A stretch of 64,000 bases of DNA from Amorphophallus konjac (GCA_022559845.1 CM040127.1:28420708-28484707); one strand, 5' to 3'; shown: positions 12,501 through 24,815, counted from the stretch's first letter. The notes: a model not told the origin generated them from the sequence alone. A program made the numbers and translations.

Positions 12501-12936
12501 GCCACCGGTTCGCTGTTCCTGCTGTAGTCGTAGCTCTCCTTTCCGCTACCGCCGTTGTTTCCGGTTGGGGTTCCGCGGGATCCCTGCTGAGTCTCTGTTT
12601 TGGAGACTCATTCCCTACTTTTCAGGTGTGGCGGTTCTTCCTCGTGGTTCGAGGGTGCGGAGCGGAGGTTCTCAGTTGCCAGCTTGCCGGGCCGAGTGTT
12701 CACTTGGCATGTGGTACGTTTTACTGCTTTAGACTGTACTTTCTGTTGGACTGGACTCTGTTGTTGCTGTCGTTGTTTATTTATTTCTGTTATTTGTTGA
12801 GTTGTCCTACTTTATTTCCTATTTCTTTGTGCCTCCACACTCCTTTTAGCCCTTTCGAGCCCTCCCGGCTCGTGGGCGGCGGTGCGAGTCTCGGGTTATC
12901 GGGCCTTCCCGGTAATCGGATTCTCGGGTCGTTACA
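9593..12936 (+). repeat. 3' LTR of nested gypsy-type element (full length)
   Basis: 3,344 bp, the undeleted version of the LTR. TATAAATA at 9933-9940. It alone retains the 427-bp block (10386-10812) that contains a hairpin array and the 506-bp block 11848-12353. Confidence 0.9.
10484..10770. repeat. Array of seven CGCGCTA/TAGCGCG hairpin units
   Basis: Seven inverted-repeat units of CGCGCTA, 6-9 bases, then TAGCGCG or a one-base variant. The central five recur at about 38 bases, separated by a TTCTG..TGT-like linker. Loop sequences differ between units while the arms are conserved. Now present only in the 3' LTR. Confidence 0.85.
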
Positions 12937-12941
12937 CTATA

Positions 12942-13520
12942 CTAGGGACTAGGGTCAATTTCAATAAGGAAGGTCTAGGCTATGACCCAACCAACAAGAG
13001 ACCCTTGCAATTCAAGACCATCACCTTCTGTCCAGAGAAGGGAAAAGAAAAGCTGGACACACCATCCAGCTCAAACAGCTCTAAGGGAATTCAAAGTCCT
13101 AAAGAAAACACAAAAATCAGTACTGGACAACCATTTAAGATGGGAATGAATTTTATGAAGAATAACACTAAGCCCACTTACCAGAACACAAATGGTAGAT
13201 GGACCAAGAAAGTAAATCAGAATAAGAGCTGGAATTACAACAATCAGATGGGTCCAAACAGGACCTACTGGAGAAATAACTTTCATGGTCAAAGATATAC
13301 TAATCAACAAGCCTACAGGAAGTTTCCTAGGAATAGGAAGACTAATGAATGGAATAGAACTCACTTCTCCAGTTCAGCTGGATTCAACTTTAATAAACCA
13401 GAAAGGAAGGTGCCAGAGAAAACCATGCTGAAACAAATCTGGATACCTAAACATTTGATCAGAGATTTGAACAATGTCCTTGGACCCAACTCATCCTGGG
13501 TTCCAAATCAATCTGCTTGA
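12942..13520 (+). pseudogene. Sirevirus gag, 3' part
   Basis: Reading resumes after the duplicated CTATA in the same phase as the 5' gag part, because 8,379 inserted bases is a multiple of three. It encodes a Lys/Asn-rich, basic tail ending ...SSWVPNQSA, with TGA at 13518-13520. Basic, low-complexity carboxyl regions are usual between the gag coiled coil and the protease in this lineage. No other stop interrupts this part. Confidence 0.8.
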
Positions 13521-13533
13521 TATATTTGTGTAG

Positions 13534-16500
13534 GTCGGCCTGGCAGCTGAAGACAACAAGTGGTACCTCGATAGTGGCTGCTCTAGGCATATGACAGGAG
13601 ACCGATCCAAGTTCAGCAAGATAGAGATGAAGCCAGGGGGTCTGGTCAAGTTTGGAGGAAAGAACAAAGGTAAAATAATTGGAGTTGGCACAGTAGGTAA
13701 GTCTTCCACAAATTCCATTGAAAAAGTATTACTTGTGGAAGGGCTTCAACACAACCTGATTAGCATAAGTCAGTTATGTGACAGGGGTCACAAGGTTGTA
13801 TTTGATGATAGTTCATGTAAAATCCTTGAAACAAATTCTGACATGGTTAAATTTGTAGCCAACAGGATTAATAATGTCTACATTGTAGACTTAGATGAGA
13901 ATTCTGAATCTACTATTTGCTTATCTGCCAATTCTGAAAATGATGCCTTTGAATGGCATAGACGTCTAGGTCATGCTAGCTTTTTAACTTTAAATAAATT
14001 GGTCAAGCATGATTTAGTTAGAGGCATGCCTAGAATTAAATTCAACTCAATATCAAAAGCATGTGATGCCTGTGCTCTAGGCAAACAGACCAGAAATTCT
14101 TTTAAATTAAGATCTAAGCCATTGTCTTCTAGACCAATGGAACTTCTTCATATGGACCTTTTCGGTCCAACTAGAACTCAGAGTCTTAATGGAAATAGGT
14201 TTGGCTATGTCATCATAGATGACTTCTCTAGATATTCATGGATATTTTTCTTAGCAAATAAGAGTGATGCATTTCAAAAGTTTAATTTGTTTTTCAATAA
14301 GGTCAAACAAGAAGGAAAGTACAAGGTTAGTTCTATTCAATCTAACCATGGAGGTGAGTTTGAAAATTCCATATTTACTGATCTTTGTGACAAAGAAGGA
14401 CTAACTCACAGGTTTTCTTCTCCCAGGACACCTAAACAAAATGGGATTGTGGAGAGAAGAAATAGAACAGTGGTGGAAATGGCCCGAACCATGTTGATTG
14501 AAAGTAAATTACCTAGAAGGTTTTGGGCAGAAGCGGTCAATACAGCAACCTACATAATCAACAGGGCCATGGTAAGACCCATACACAAGAAAACACCCTA
14601 TGAGCTTCTAAAAGGTAAGAAACCAAACTTGTTTCATTTCAGAATTTTTGGAGCAAAATGTTTTATTCATAACAATGATAAGAAAGATTTAGACAAGTTT
14701 GAAGCCAAGAGTTCACCTGGAATATTCTTGGGTTACTCTGAAGTGTCAAGGGCATATAGGGTATTTAACATATCAGATCAGAAAGTGGAAGAATCTCCAC
14801 ACATCCTTTTTAGTGAAAAGAAAGATGTCTCTAATGTTGAAAATCTTGACAGGGATTCCAATCATGGTGGAGACTTTCTAGAAGACCAACAGGAAGAAGA
14901 GAAGACTCAGCCAAATGGAGAAACAAATTCCCCCAATCAGGAAGAGCCAAGAGAAACAGGTGAGTCTTCAACAAATATCAGATTTCTTAAAGACCATCCT
15001 TTAGATAAAGTCATAGGCAATCCTGAAGATCCTCTTCGGACTAGGTCTCATTTTAGAAATGTGAATAATGATGACTTAATTGCTTTAGTCTCACAAATTG
15101 AACCCAAAACAATAGAAGAGGCCTTAGCTGATCAAGCTTGGGTCAATGCTATGAGTGAGGAATTAGGTCAGTTTGAAAGGAATAATGTCTGGGAGCTTGT
15201 CCCAAGACCAGATGGTATTAATGTCATAGGAACCAAGTGGGTGTTCAAAAATAAGATGAATGAAGATGGAATTATCTCGAGGAATAAGGCCAGACTAGTA
15301 GCCAAAGGCTACTGTCAGGAATTCGGGGTAGACTTTGATGAATCCTATGCACCTGTTGCTAGGATGGAAGCTATAAGACTGTTGCTTGTCTTTGCATGCT
15401 CTAAGAACATAAAGCTCCAACAAATGGATGTTAAAAGTGCCTTTTTAAATGGAGTCATTAAAGAAGAAGTTTTTGTTGAACAACCTCCTGGATTTCAATA
15501 TTCTCCTCAACCTAACCAAGTTTTCAGGTTAAACAAAGCCTTGTATGGTCTAAAGCAGGCTCCAAGAGCTTGGTATGAAAGATTATCTGAATTTCTGATC
15601 AGCAAGGGCTACAAAAGAGGTAAAGTTGATCAGACTTTATTTACCAAGGGCATGAATAAAGATCCCATCATAGTTCAGGTATATGTAGATGACATTGTAT
15701 TTGGATCAACTAAGCATGAACTATGTGATGAATTTTCTACCATGATGTCTGCTGAATTTGAAATGAGCTTGGTTGGTGAACTAAAATATTTTCTTGGATT
15801 GCAGGTACAGCAGCTAGAAGATGGGTGCTTCATCAACCAAACCAAATACACAATGGAACTGTTCAAAAGGTTTGGCATGGAAAACTTAAAGCACATTTCT
15901 ACACCCATGGGCACCAATACTTCATTGGATGCAGATGAGACAGGTAAAGAAGTAAATGCCAAACTTTATAAAGGTATGATTGGATCACTACTTTACCTGA
16001 CAGCCTCTAGACCTGATATACAATTCAGTGTAGGAATGTGTGCAAGGTATTAGTCTAGACCTACTGAACTACACTTAGCTGCAGTTAAAAGAATCTTCAG
16101 ATATTTGTCAGCTAGTCACTCTCTTGGTTTATGGTTTCCTGCATCTCACACACTTAACCTAGTAGCATACACAGATGCTGACTATGCAGGCTGTAAACTA
16201 GACAGGAAAAGCACAAGTGGCCATTGTGAATTTTTGGGTGGGTGTTTAGTGTCTTGGGGCTCCAAGAAACAACATTCTGTGGCCCTCTCCACTGCAGAAG
16301 CTGAATATGTGGCTGCAGGGAGTTGTGGAACACAAGTCATATGGATTAAACACCAGCTTCAGGACTACCAAGTAGACCTGGGGTGCACACCTATTTACTG
16401 TGATAATACTAGTGCCATCAATCTTGCTAAAAATCTTGTTTTGCATTCACGAACCAAACACATAGAGATAAGACATCATTTTATAAGAGATGAGGTGTCT

Positions 16501-16626
16501 AAGAATAATTTTGAACTGATTCATGTAGGCACAGATAATCAGATTGCTGACATATTCACAAAACCTCTGAATAATGAAAAATTTTCCACATTGAGAAGAG
16601 AATTAGGCTTATACAAATTGTCTTAA
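13534..16626 (+). pseudogene. Sirevirus pol polyprotein (premature stop, inactive integrase)
   Basis: The frame opens after TAG at 13531 and is +1 relative to gag. Domains in order: aspartic protease (DSG at 13570, in [14 protein letters not shown]); GAG-pre-integrase HHCC (WHRRLGH... CDACALGK, about 13950-14090); integrase core with Asp at 14155 and Glu at 14452, but the middle catalytic Asp is Asn (AAC at 14344), giving N-X35-E; reverse transcriptase (about 15100-15850) with an intact YVDD at 15682; RNase H (YTDADYAG, STAEAEYVA, about 16160-16560). TAG at 16051 replaces a usual Gln codon and separates RT from RNase H, which stays open to TAA at 16624. RT is intact but the polyprotein cannot complete or integrate. 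Confidence 0.92.
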
Positions 16627-18164
16627 TTATGAAGCCTGTTCTTGTTGTGAGGGGGAGTTGTATTTGTCTGATGTTTAGCCTTCTTGCATGCTGGTTTAAG
16701 GGGGAGTTCAGAATGCTTACTGGTTAGCTGTCAGGAATACTCTAAATAAAGGGGAAGCCTTGAGATTTTGCTGGAATAGTTCATTGAGGAATGCTATGTC
16801 TTAGGGGGAGCTGAGTTGTAATGTGAGAAGAAAAGTTCTTTGACAGATTCAAAAGGGCTGTCCAGATGTGTACCTTTGCTGGTCTTGCATGACTGATTTA
16901 GTGTGGTTCTCTCAGGAAGTAGAGTGTCACTTATCTCTTAAGTCTATAAGTCAGTGACTCTAATCTCCAAGTTAGAATCTTTCCTTTGGTACTCTTTCAG
17001 AGATCTGGACTAATTGCATAAAGTATATCTCCCTACATTGTCATTGATTATGGTTCAGGCCAAAAACTTGTATGTCTTAATATCTGACCCAATCAACTTG
17101 AAATCTAGACTTCAAGACTCAATTCAAGAAAAGTCCTTTTTTTTGGTATTATTTTCAATCACTCTATCTCTTTAACTCAAGGGCTTAACTGAACAAACAT
17201 GTTCTGTTTTGATCACTGAGAAACTGAGAGCTTCATCAATGAAATGAATATTTCTCCCAAGTCATGAGGTGTCAAATGCTTAAAATGAATGAAAAGTCAT
17301 GACAGAGCAATGGTGGCTTGCTGGTGAGTAGCTGGGGACTCTGACCTCTAATCAAGGTGTTTCCTCATGTCAAAAGCCATAGTTACTAACTCTGTTCCTT
17401 AATAAAAAAAAGGAAGGAAGTAATGAGGTACTCACTCTGAGTAACTGGGGATTCAGGCCTCTAATCAAGGTGTCTCCCTAATGTCAAAGGAAGTGAACTA
17501 CCAACTTACTCATTGATCTTCTTGAAAATCATCTCCAACAAAAATTCCTTGTTGTTATGCAACTAATGGATTGCTTGTCTTCAATACCTTGAGAACACCT
17601 CTCTGATTTAGTCTCTTGCTGTCTTGTGGAATAGTTGAATGATCAGCTATATCTGGCCATACTTGTGAACTCCTGCTCTCAATCATCCACTATGTATGCT
17701 GATACACTTGTCTCTCATTCTACTTCTCTATTGTGTACTGAAGTCTAAAGAATCTTCTCTTGAGATTAGAAACTCACTTATTCTCTTAAGACCTACTTGT
17801 GACTTTCTGCACTAAGAAGTTACTGCCCTGAGTCCTCATGTTTCCAGCACTGTCATACATTCTGTAGTTCTTTTTTTTGCTGATGACAAAGGGGGAGAGA
17901 AGTTTGCAATGTCTGTAATTTCAGTGAGAAGTTTTGCAATATCAGTGAGTCTTGGATTTGTCTTAAGCTTTGGGGGAGTCATGTTGCTTCATACTGATAT
18001 GTTTATGAGTTGTGGGGGAGATGAGAGTGTGTTGTAGGGAATGTTTAATTCATTTGCATGAGCATGCCTTGAATTTAATCTGTTTGTTGCAGCTGATATA
18101 AATTTCTTGTTGAATCTTGATATTACTTGATTCATAGTGTTGTCATCATCAAAAAGGGGGAGAT
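16627..18164 (+). other. Sirevirus 3' non-coding region with multiple polypurine tracts
   Basis: No open frame of note and no env-like product. Eight purine tracts with GGGGGAG or GGGGAAG occur near 16649, 16698, 16748, 16803, 17887, 17972, 18012 and 18151; the last abuts the 3' LTR and is the primer for plus-strand synthesis. A diverged direct repeat lies at about 17325-17390 and 17430-17490. Multiple polypurine tracts upstream of the 3' LTR are a known sirevirus trait. Confidence 0.8.
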
Positions 18165-20565
18165 TATTATATCCCTATGGTTTTGATGATGTCTCACACT
18201 ATAAATCAATCTTCTATCTCTAGATTAATGCTGCTTCATCATGTGAGTGAGTACAGTTCAATGGCTGTCAGATAACATGTTCTACCTTAATTCTGCCTAC
18301 ACTCTGTCTGCACAGTCTTCACACCAGTGCGTCAACTCAGCGTGCTGATGCGTCGACCCTTCAGTCATTGCATGTCTCTGTTCTCACACCTGTGCGTCAA
18401 CTCAGTGTGCTGATGCGTAGACTCTTCTGTTCAGGTTCTTCATTTGATTAAGTCTATACATCATCAGTTGAACATAAAAGTAATACGTTGCAGCGTCAAC
18501 TCATTGGGCTGCAGCGTCAACTCAGCATGCTTGCATTTCGCCTTGAGACTTTCAAGTCTATACACCCTATACTCATTCAAGTCTGTTCAGCCGTTTGCAT
18601 CTCATAAAGTCTATACATTCGGTTCCTTGGGCAAAGTCTACACATCGCCTAGTCTGCCCATTGCCTTCATCCCAAGTGCTCAAAGCCAAGTCTATACAAC
18701 GCCAACCCAACACATTGAACAGTTCCCCAAGTCTATACACTAGACTTCATTTCTCTAAGTCTATACATTGTCGTTTGCACTGCAAAGTCCATACACTGGA
18801 AGCTCTTCATTTGATATCAACAAGTCTGTACATTGGGTTCAACTCTCCAAGTCCGTACAGCCTGTTTGTCTTCTTGTGTGAAGTCTATACAACGCATGCT
18901 CACATAACTAACTCTATACACTCGATTGTTAGATCTTCAACTATATACATTGGTTGAGTCTATACACTGAGATCTCATGAAGAGTTGCAAGTCTATACAC
19001 TCGTTGTTAGAGACCTAGACTGCTAAGTCTATACACTCCCTCACTATGTACACAGTTGCTATATTGATCTCTGAAGTCTATACAATGCTTCACGTTAACA
19101 CTAAGTCTATACACTTCATTATTGTTGCTGAAGGGAACAGGGTCGACGCCTGAAGCTTAAAGCGTCCACGCATCAGTAGACGAAGCTTTCACGATGTCTT
19201 CTATTGCGTTAACGCCACAAGCAAGCAGCGTCGACGCAGCAGTTAGAAAAAGCAGAGACTCTTACAAGCGACGAAGGTTTCACGACATCTTCCACTGCGT
19301 CAACGCCTTCAACAAGCAGCGTCGACGCAGCGGCTTAAGAGGCGCCAGTATACAAATGTACATGTCTTCAATGCGTCAAACGCAACATGCTGATAACGTC
19401 GACGCAGCACGCCCATATGTTGAAGGCTTGATCACTGGACTGCCGATACCGTTGCGTCAACGCAGCAGGCTGATGGAGTCGACGCAGCGGTTAAAAAGGC
19501 TGAAGATCTATGATGGCTGCGTCAACCCTTTGGAGCAAGTGAGTTGACGCCATCTAACTCCAGTTGCTGAGCGTACTAGTGCTGGGCACGTGATCCGAGG
19601 ATAAGGAGAGTGCCCAGATGAGGACACGTGTTCTGACAGCCTGCTGGATGCTACCACGTGGTCCGAATTCTTAAGGCAGGAACCTGGCAGCCACACGCCA
19701 TTATTTGCTATAAATATAGAGCTTCATCCTTCAGTAGAAGTTCGATCGTGAAAAGAAAAAGCAGAAGCCATTGGTGAGAGTCTGCACGAACCAGAAAAGA
19801 AAAAGGGCAGAGAGTTCCATATCTGAGAGGAGATTGTTCGAGAGAGAGAGAGAGTGGGTGTGGATTGATGAATTGCTTCATTTGAAGCTACATTTGTATT
19901 GGGTTTCAGAACCGATTTCTTCTTCATTGTTTTTGTTTCTACTTTGCTTTCGTTTATTTTCGTTCTTCCATTCTGATTTGAATTGGTTTCCCTCCGGTGT
20001 GTGGAAGAAGGGAGTACTACTCCAGTTTCCCTCTGAATTGCAGAGGAAGAGAGATCGGTGATCTCTGGTGGTGTTAGTGACAGGTTGTCATTAACTGCTC
20101 TCCTCCGGTGTGTGGAGGAAGGGAGAGGATTCTCCTGTTGTGTTCTAGCTGGGAGCTAGAACAGGTTTCAAGTTCTGTGGGTAGCAGAACTTGGTTGAGG
20201 GATTTGTTTCCCTTGGTGTTCAAGCTGTGTGGCAGCATCTTGTACGCAGACTGAGTCTGCTGTGATCTAGCTTTGTCTAGTGGAATCCTCACTCTAATTG
20301 GAGTGAGGGGTGGATGTAGATTGCGGACTGCAATCGAACCACCTAAAAATTGAGTGTCTCCTCTGTGGTTTGCTATTGATTTCTGTGCTCTTCATCTGCT
20401 TGTCTCTTTGCCTTCAAGTGATCAGTCTTTCGTCTCATTTACATTTCTCTGTGTATGGGTTAAGGAGGTGCGTTAGCAGTAGAATCTATTTTCCGCCTAA
20501 GTTTCTACAAATTGGGAGTGATCTATTCATCCCCCCCCTTCTGTATCACTCTTGCTGCGCTAACA
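18165..20565 (+). repeat. Sirevirus 3' LTR
   Basis: 2,401 bp, matching the 5' LTR throughout. The terminus reads TATTAT where the 5' LTR has TGTTGC, three transition-type changes at the very end. It carries the same motif array, dyad cluster and TATA box (19709-19716). Ends GCTAACA before GGTGC. Confidence 0.92.
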
Positions 20566-21759
20566 GGTGCCACCACCAGTGGAGACTATGATCGATGCAG
20601 GTGGGTCAACCAGTGGAGTTGCATGATTTGCTAGTTCAACACAGATGAGATAGGAGGTGCTGAAGGTTGCATCACATTAGGATAAGCTCCAAGAATGCCA
20701 CGAGTAGTAGATGTCAGTGATAGGGATGCCGAAAGATGCATAACCTACCTAGCAATGGGAAAACATGTCTCATCAAACACCACATGATGAGAAACATAGA
20801 GACGCCTAGAAGTCAATGATAAACATCGATAACCATGATGAAGGTTGCTATACCCAAGGAAGAGATAGTGATCCGAGCAAGGAGCACATTTGTTTGCAGC
20901 ATAGGAGTGGAGACAAGGATAATAGGCACTCCCAAAGGTGTGATGAAAAGTTTCTAAAATGGAGAGGTATTGTGAAGAACCAGAGTGGGGACATGGTTAT
21001 TAAATAGATGGCGGTAGAGATGACCTTGTCCAAATGTTTCTGAGGTAATGATGTAGCGGTCATGAGGGTAAGGGCAATTCTATGATGTGCGATGTTTACA
21101 TTCCGCAACCCCATTTTGTTCAGAGATATGAGGACAAGAAATACGATGCAAGATGCCATAGGTCTTAAGATGTTTGTGAAGGTATTGGAACTTTCAACCA
21201 CGATAAGATTAGAAGGTAAGGATTTTCTCCCAAACAAATGCTCAACATGCCACTGAAATTTAAGAACCGCATTCATGGCATCGGATTTATGTTTATGAGG
21301 AAAAGGCAAAGTAATTTTTTTTATAATCATCCACAAAAAATAACATAGTATGAGAACCCACAATGAGACCGCGCACAAGGGCTAGATAGATCCTAAACAT
21401 TCATATTGTATTAATTGAATGGTTTAATGGAAGTAGACAAGGACTTAATAAACGACAACTTATGACTCATGAATAGTAGACATGCAAGATTCACAAATAA
21501 AATGATTCAAACGACAGGTAATAGGTAGCCCATTTTTATTTATAATATGATAGACAATATGAAGGTTGGGATGACCAAGGCACGTACGCCACAAGGGCGG
21601 AGGATCGGAGCACGTCCTCTGACTTATGCTTGATGATGCGACGAGGATGGAGAAAAATGGTAGAGGCTACCATCCTTAAGCTATCTGAAAAAAGAACCAT
21701 CCCTGAGGATGAATCCTTAACAAGATAAACAATAAAGCTTCTAGGTGAGAAGCATTCGA
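20566..21759 (-). pseudogene. Decayed Ty1/copia integrase and pre-integrase (left duplicate)
   Basis: Continuation of the element at 1-558. On the minus strand about 20850-21370 resembles the copia integrase core (DDY near 21325, KHKSDAMNAVLKF, then a SLPQKHLDK stretch), and 21540-21750 resembles the protease/pre-integrase region (VKDSSSGMVLF; later PWSSQPSYCLSYY in place of the SRLGHPN motif). Frames are broken repeatedly. Nearly identical to 40968-42185. Confidence 0.75.
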
Positions 21760-21779
21760 CACTATGACAGAATAGACTT

Positions 21780-22135
21780 TTACCTGTGTTTCTAAAACGT
21801 AGGTATATGTTCAAGAATCATAGGTAAACCTTTATCTACATTTCTTTGCCATGCTTTGAAAATGTAGAACTTGCTCGTGTGAATATAGGTTAGGTTTAGA
21901 TCAACCTATATTTACGTTTTAAAAATGTAGGAATAGATGTAGGTAAAAGTCATCTACTCACACACATGTAAAAGGATATACCTATGTCTCTGAAAATTTT
22001 GATATTACGTTTGATCACGTAGTAAAAAAAACGTAGGCATTACTTTTTGTCATGCAGTAGATAAAATGTAGGAATAAATATTAGCGTCATTTTTAAAAAT
22101 GTAGGAAAAAGAACTAGTGTCAATTAAAAAAAATA
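21780..22135. repeat. Left subterminal repeats of CACTA-like element
   Basis: Many copies, in both orientations, of a short AACGTAGGTA / TACCTACATTT-like motif spaced 20-50 bases, next to the CACTAT terminus. Such arrays are the expected transposase-binding region of CACTA elements. Duplicated at 42206-42560. Confidence 0.65.
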
Positions 22136-24600
22136 GGTAATTTATTCTTTTATTTTTTTTTACATACTCATTGTGCACTCGTATTATACTTGTATACATT
22201 CATGTAATATTTCTTGTACATTCATGCACTCACATTCAACACATCAATATCAACAAACAACTCCATCTAAACTCCAATACCAACACATGTGGCACACTAT
22301 CTTTGGGTGTAGTCCTAACTTTTGTTCATAAAAAAACTTTTATTTCTTCCCAAGGAAAAGATACATGGATCCACGACCACAGCATTAACTACCATCATAA
22401 CAGGATAGCATACAAGAGCAGCCATTACAATGGGTCAAAAATAAGTGGATATAAACATTCTCTATGGGCTATGAAGATTATGAAGAAGCCAAAAGGGGAA
22501 AAACAACTACCTGTCCATAGTGTTCCTCAGGCAACAAGAAAGTAAAGCTCATTAAACAAAGTGAACTTGGACCTGTCATTATAGTTGCCTTGGGGAAACT
22601 TGTAATTGTGCTGCTTGATTTGACTGCAGGAAAATGGCCAAATTCTTAAGGCCAAAAGCTTGGGTTTTGAGCAACCAATACAAAGCTTGATCATAGCCTT
22701 GGTTTTAAGTGCCAGGTTCCAACACCATTCCATTGGTCGTGAAAGTGCATCCCATCAATTGTTGAATCCAACATAAAGGAGACAAGAAGACACTCATGTT
22801 AGGTTGGGTTCCCAGGATGCTCTGTCTGGTGCAAAGGTCATTCAGAGCAACCACCGGGCCTGACTTGTGAAGATGCCTACAGAAGCAATAATCCATTATG
22901 GATCACTCTGAAAATACAAGACATCCAAAAACTACTGCTGGTTTTTGACATTTTCTGATTATTGTCTATGTTGTGGGTTTGACTTGGAACATGTTTGACA
23001 TGAGAAGGAAGGAAGAAAGAAGATGCTTCACAGATGAGCCCATGATCAAGAAATGAGGGCTGGCTTCATTCCTAAAATTGACTTCACACCAGCATGGGAC
23101 TCCACCTCATTCTTTCTTCTTTTCTCTCCAACTTCATTGCCTCTCATGAAAAGCATCTTCTTTCAAATGCCCTACTCCAAAGAGAAATGGCAACCAAGTT
23201 CAGAACTGACAATGATTCAAATGCTCCTACCACAACAAAAATTACTCTAGGTAAAGAAAAGATGTCCAGAAATGGCTTCACATGTTCAAGTAGCAGTCTT
23301 GGACATGACTGATGCATATAAGTTTGCAAATCTGAATTCAAAACAGCATCAGATGGGATACCAAAAATAGGACAACATAACTTGAAAAACATTATCGAAA
23401 ACAATTGGACAGTTTGCCGAGTCTTTTTTATTTTAATATTTAATTGACAATCCCTATATATGGCTTGCATACAAGGTATCCACTCTTACAGATCCTACAC
23501 ATCATAACAAAATGTCTACCACTCTTACATCTTTTGCAATACAAAAGTGGGGCATCTTAGATGGTAGCTTGTAGTTCCATACACCCAATCCCTTTACATC
23601 GGTAGCTATCTCATCATGCATGATTATCTAATGAATGACCAGTCGAGGTCATCACTATAAGTATCCAACATTAGGTGTGCATTTTCCAACACATATATTA
23701 GTAGAATCTGAGCAAATAGAATAATTCTACATCTGAGATGTAGACATAAATAAAGAATATTACACCTCTCATCTCAACTCCCACTAATAATAGTTTTGAT
23801 GATTTGATACAGTTTCTATGTACTTGGTTGATAGTTACAAACCTACTAATTGTTTTGCCATATTTCCTACCAGGCGTGAAGCCTAGGCAAAAAGGTTGAA
23901 TTGGAATTTTTTTACCTGATCGGAATTTTTTTACCTGACATTCTGTTTGTCCTATCCTTTCAAGATATACCCCTCTAGCCCTCACAGCATCAACCTGAAA
24001 AAGAACTCAACTAAGTCAATTAACTGACATAGAAGATAGAATTAAGCACATTACAAAAGATAAAAAAGATAGATCTACAAGAAATGACAGACCTATGCAA
24101 CACAATGCACCACCCAGGAAGCAAAACATGCTCCCACACGATGACCTCGGCAGGCTGCTGTTGTTGCCTTGTGCTAGTACTACTAGAAATATGAGCATTA
24201 CCCATCCAATCATTCACCAACTTCAGCAAAATATGCTTACCCACCCAGTCCAACTAACACGAAGACAATAGAAATTGGGATCACATCAATGTGAGATGGC
24301 ATTTTGCATCTAATCAAGCAGAAGAAATTTCTTAAAGTTGAGTTCAAGGAACAACCTGCTTGTTTATGTACACATGAAGACAATTCTAAATAATTACTGC
24401 AGTATGTGGCTTTGTCTTCAGTTTTGCACCTTGAATCCAATTCAAAATTCTTGAGGCAAGAGTTCTATCATCCTACAAAGGCAGAAGATCTGACAGAGAG
24501 GTAACCTCCTGTTTGAGGCATATAAACATCTGAGTAATATCATTTAAATATGTGAGTTCAACAAAAACAACAAAAAAATACCAGTACTTACCATCACACA
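22136..24600. other. Unassigned interior of CACTA-like element
   Basis: 22136-23052 is shared with 42560-43476; from 23053 it is unique to the left copy. No convincing gene. On the minus strand 23497-23538 encodes a single CX2CX4HX4C zinc-knuckle pattern (CKRCKSGRHFVMMC), which may be a relic of a gag or transposase-associated zinc knuckle, but nothing around it supports a longer domain. Confidence 0.3.
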
Positions 24601-24619
24601 TGGGAGAATAGTTGGGAAG

Positions 24620-24815
24620 GTGTATAAGGGTAATTTTCCTAAATTAAAAACTAAGTTCACCGGCTATGTGAACTAATAATAAGGGTAATTTTCCCAAATT
24701 AAAAACTAAGTTCACATAGCCGGCTATGTAGCTATGTTCACATAGTTCACATAACCGGCTATGTAGCTATCACATAGCCGACGATGTGAACATAGTTAAC
24801 ATAGTTTTTTTTTTC
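24620..24815. repeat. Palindromic CATAGCCGGCTATG cluster
   Basis: A direct repeat of about 35 bases (AAGGGTAATTTTCC.. to ..AAGTTCAC) occurs twice, near 24625 and 24680. It is followed by several overlapping copies of GTTCACATAG/CTATGTGAAC around a CCGGC centre. The block can fold into several alternative hairpins. Confidence 0.6.

Larger units (their letters stand above)
4563..12936 (+). mobile_element. Non-autonomous Ty3/gypsy-type LTR element nested in sirevirus gag
   Basis: LTRs at 4563-6973 and 9593-12936 start TGTAATGCC and end GTTACA. A perfect 5-bp duplication CTATA lies at 4558-4562 and 12937-12941. A primer site TGGTATCAGAGC lies at 6976-6987. The 3' end has the TTCGAGGACGAAAT box and an AGGGGGGAGG purine tract typical of Tekay/Del-type chromoviruses. 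The 2.6-kb interior has no gag, RT or integrase I can recognise, so the element would depend on proteins supplied by a relative. The LTR lengths differ (2,411 against 3,344 bp) because of two deletions in the 5' LTR. Confidence 0.9.
559..20565 (+). mobile_element. Sirevirus-type Ty1/copia LTR retrotransposon, carrying a nested element
   Basis: Two 2,401-bp LTRs (559-2959 and 18165-20565) flank an initiator-Met primer site, a gag with a CCHC knuckle, a pol in copia order (protease, integrase, RT, RNase H) and a long 3' non-coding region with many polypurine tracts. That layout, with long LTRs and a coiled-coil gag, fits the SIRE/Maximus lineage. Flanks are GGTGA (554-558) and GGTGC (20566-20570); the empty site at 40968-40972 reads GGTGC, so the target duplication has one mismatch. 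About 25 LTR-LTR substitutions counted by eye, mostly transitions, give roughly 1% divergence. Removing the 8,374-bp nested element and its 5-bp duplication leaves about 11.6 kb. It is now defective: gag is split, pol has a premature stop and integrase lacks a catalytic Asp. Confidence 0.93.

Noticed and set aside
4555..12952. Many 60-190-codon frames in the nested element, duplicated in both LTRs
   Set aside because: Open because of T/G-rich composition; no recognisable domain and shared frames in LTR sequence.
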